NCBI GenBank assembly: GCA_041736255.1
Contig: JBGSTZ010000085.1
Span: forward strand, 1 to 12,916
From: AVCC01 sp041736255
GTDB lineage: Bacteria > Pseudomonadota > Gammaproteobacteria > Burkholderiales > Burkholderiaceae_D
Reading direction: 5' to 3'
DNA: 12,916 nucleotides
Positions 12,493-12,916 of the stretch are shown here, piece by piece; within the stretch, counting starts at the first letter, position 1; every line of letters starts with the position of its first letter. The translations under genes and the position numbers were made by a program. The notes beneath the pieces are model-generated. The model was not told the DNA's origin, searched no databases, and was given only the letters and a program-made list of their open reading frames with translations.

Positions 12493-12916
12493 TGGGCCAC
12501 ACCATGAAACCAACCAGCATCCAAACCCAAGCGCATCATCCGAAACATTATCCGGATCATCTCGATCTGGCATCCGCGATGCGCGCGCAAGGCACGGTGC
12601 GGCTGCCCGGCTCGAAGAGTATTTCCAACCGCACTCTGTTGCTGGCCGCGCTGGCCGGCGGCACCACCCGGATTCTGGATTTGCTGGCGTCGGATGATAC
12701 TTTCGTGATGTTGAATGCACTGCATCTGCTGGGCGTGCGCTGGGAGCAGCAGGGTGAAACCCAGAATTACACCGTGTTCGGCGTTGACGGCAAACCTCCG
12801 GTGCACCAGGCCGATTTGTTCATGGGCAATGCCGGCACCGCGATCCGCCCGCTGACTGCGGCGCTGGCCGTGATCGGCGGCGATTACACGCTGCACGGCG
12901 TGGCGCGCATGCACGA
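12492..12916 (+). CDS. aroA: EPSP synthase, 5' part (cut by the window end)
   Basis: AroA transfers enolpyruvate from PEP to shikimate 3-phosphate, the step that yields EPSP before chorismate. Only 141 codons are in the window, about one third of a usual 430-residue enzyme. LPGSKSISNRTLLLAALAGG carries the PEP/shikimate phosphate lysine (K42 in this numbering). GNAGTAIRPLTAALA is the conserved inhibitor-contact region; it has the Gly-Thr and Pro of glyphosate-sensitive class I enzymes, with Ile where E. coli has Met. The N-terminus is about 20 residues longer than E. coli AroA and rich in histidine, proline and polar residues. The start overlaps the tyrA stop by one base (TGATG), implying coupled translation. 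Confidence 0.93.
   Translation, partial: MGHTMKPTSIQTQAHHPKHYPDHLDLASAMRAQGTVRLPGSKSISNRTLLLAALAGGTTRILDLLASDDTFVMLNALHLLGVRWEQQGETQNYTVFGVDGKPPVHQADLFMGNAGTAIRPLTAALAVIGGDYTLHGVARMH

Noticed and set aside
1..12916. CRISPR array, tRNA or rRNA genes, phage or defence genes
   Set aside because: No regularly spaced repeats, cloverleaf-like sequences or phage/defence motifs were seen by eye; an RNA gene search was not run.

Overview
The window reads as chromosome of a betaproteobacterium, most likely a member of the Burkholderiales near Oxalobacteraceae. The grounds are the gene order ompA-ubiG-gph beside gyrA-serC-pheA-hisC-tyrA-aroA, the short OmpA proteins with a GLCW...CDGE motif, and protein similarity recalled from memory. 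No search was run, so the genus is left open. Most of the window is housekeeping sequence.

Left part (1 to about 1925): the first 91 bases are the 5' end of a transposase gene on the minus strand that runs off the window edge. An AT-rich spacer follows, then a minus-strand gene for a DUF2062 membrane protein. Divergent from it is a possible 44-codon leader ORF whose stop overlaps, as TGATG, a start codon of a zinc-ribbon SAM-dependent methyltransferase. An AT-rich region with two dyads lies between this methyltransferase and the convergent gph gene.

Middle part (1925 to 5366, all genes on the minus strand): gph (phosphoglycolate phosphatase) and ubiG (ubiquinone O-methyltransferase) form a probable two-gene unit. 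A strong intrinsic terminator separates them from ompA. A second, diverged ompA-like paralogue lies upstream of ompA. A 250-base region with several symmetric sequences separates this paralogue from the divergent gyrA.

Right part (5367 to 12916, all genes on the plus strand): gyrA overlaps serC by 4 bases, followed by pheA (chorismate mutase-prephenate dehydratase), a HisC-type aminotransferase, tyrA (prephenate dehydrogenase) and the 5' part of aroA (EPSP synthase), which is cut by the window end. Together these genes make chorismate (aroA), then phenylalanine and tyrosine through pheA, tyrA and the aminotransferase, plus phosphoserine (serC). tyrA starts with TTG behind a 136-base AT-rich gap that may hold its own promoter.

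I see no clear new defence or mobile system. The observations most worth checking are: Gln at GyrA position 83, a quinolone-resistance position; a GyrA acidic tail made of seven 12-base repeats; short tandem duplications at the 3' ends of four genes; the leader ORF coupled to the methyltransferase; and the two OmpA paralogues with different cysteine patterns.
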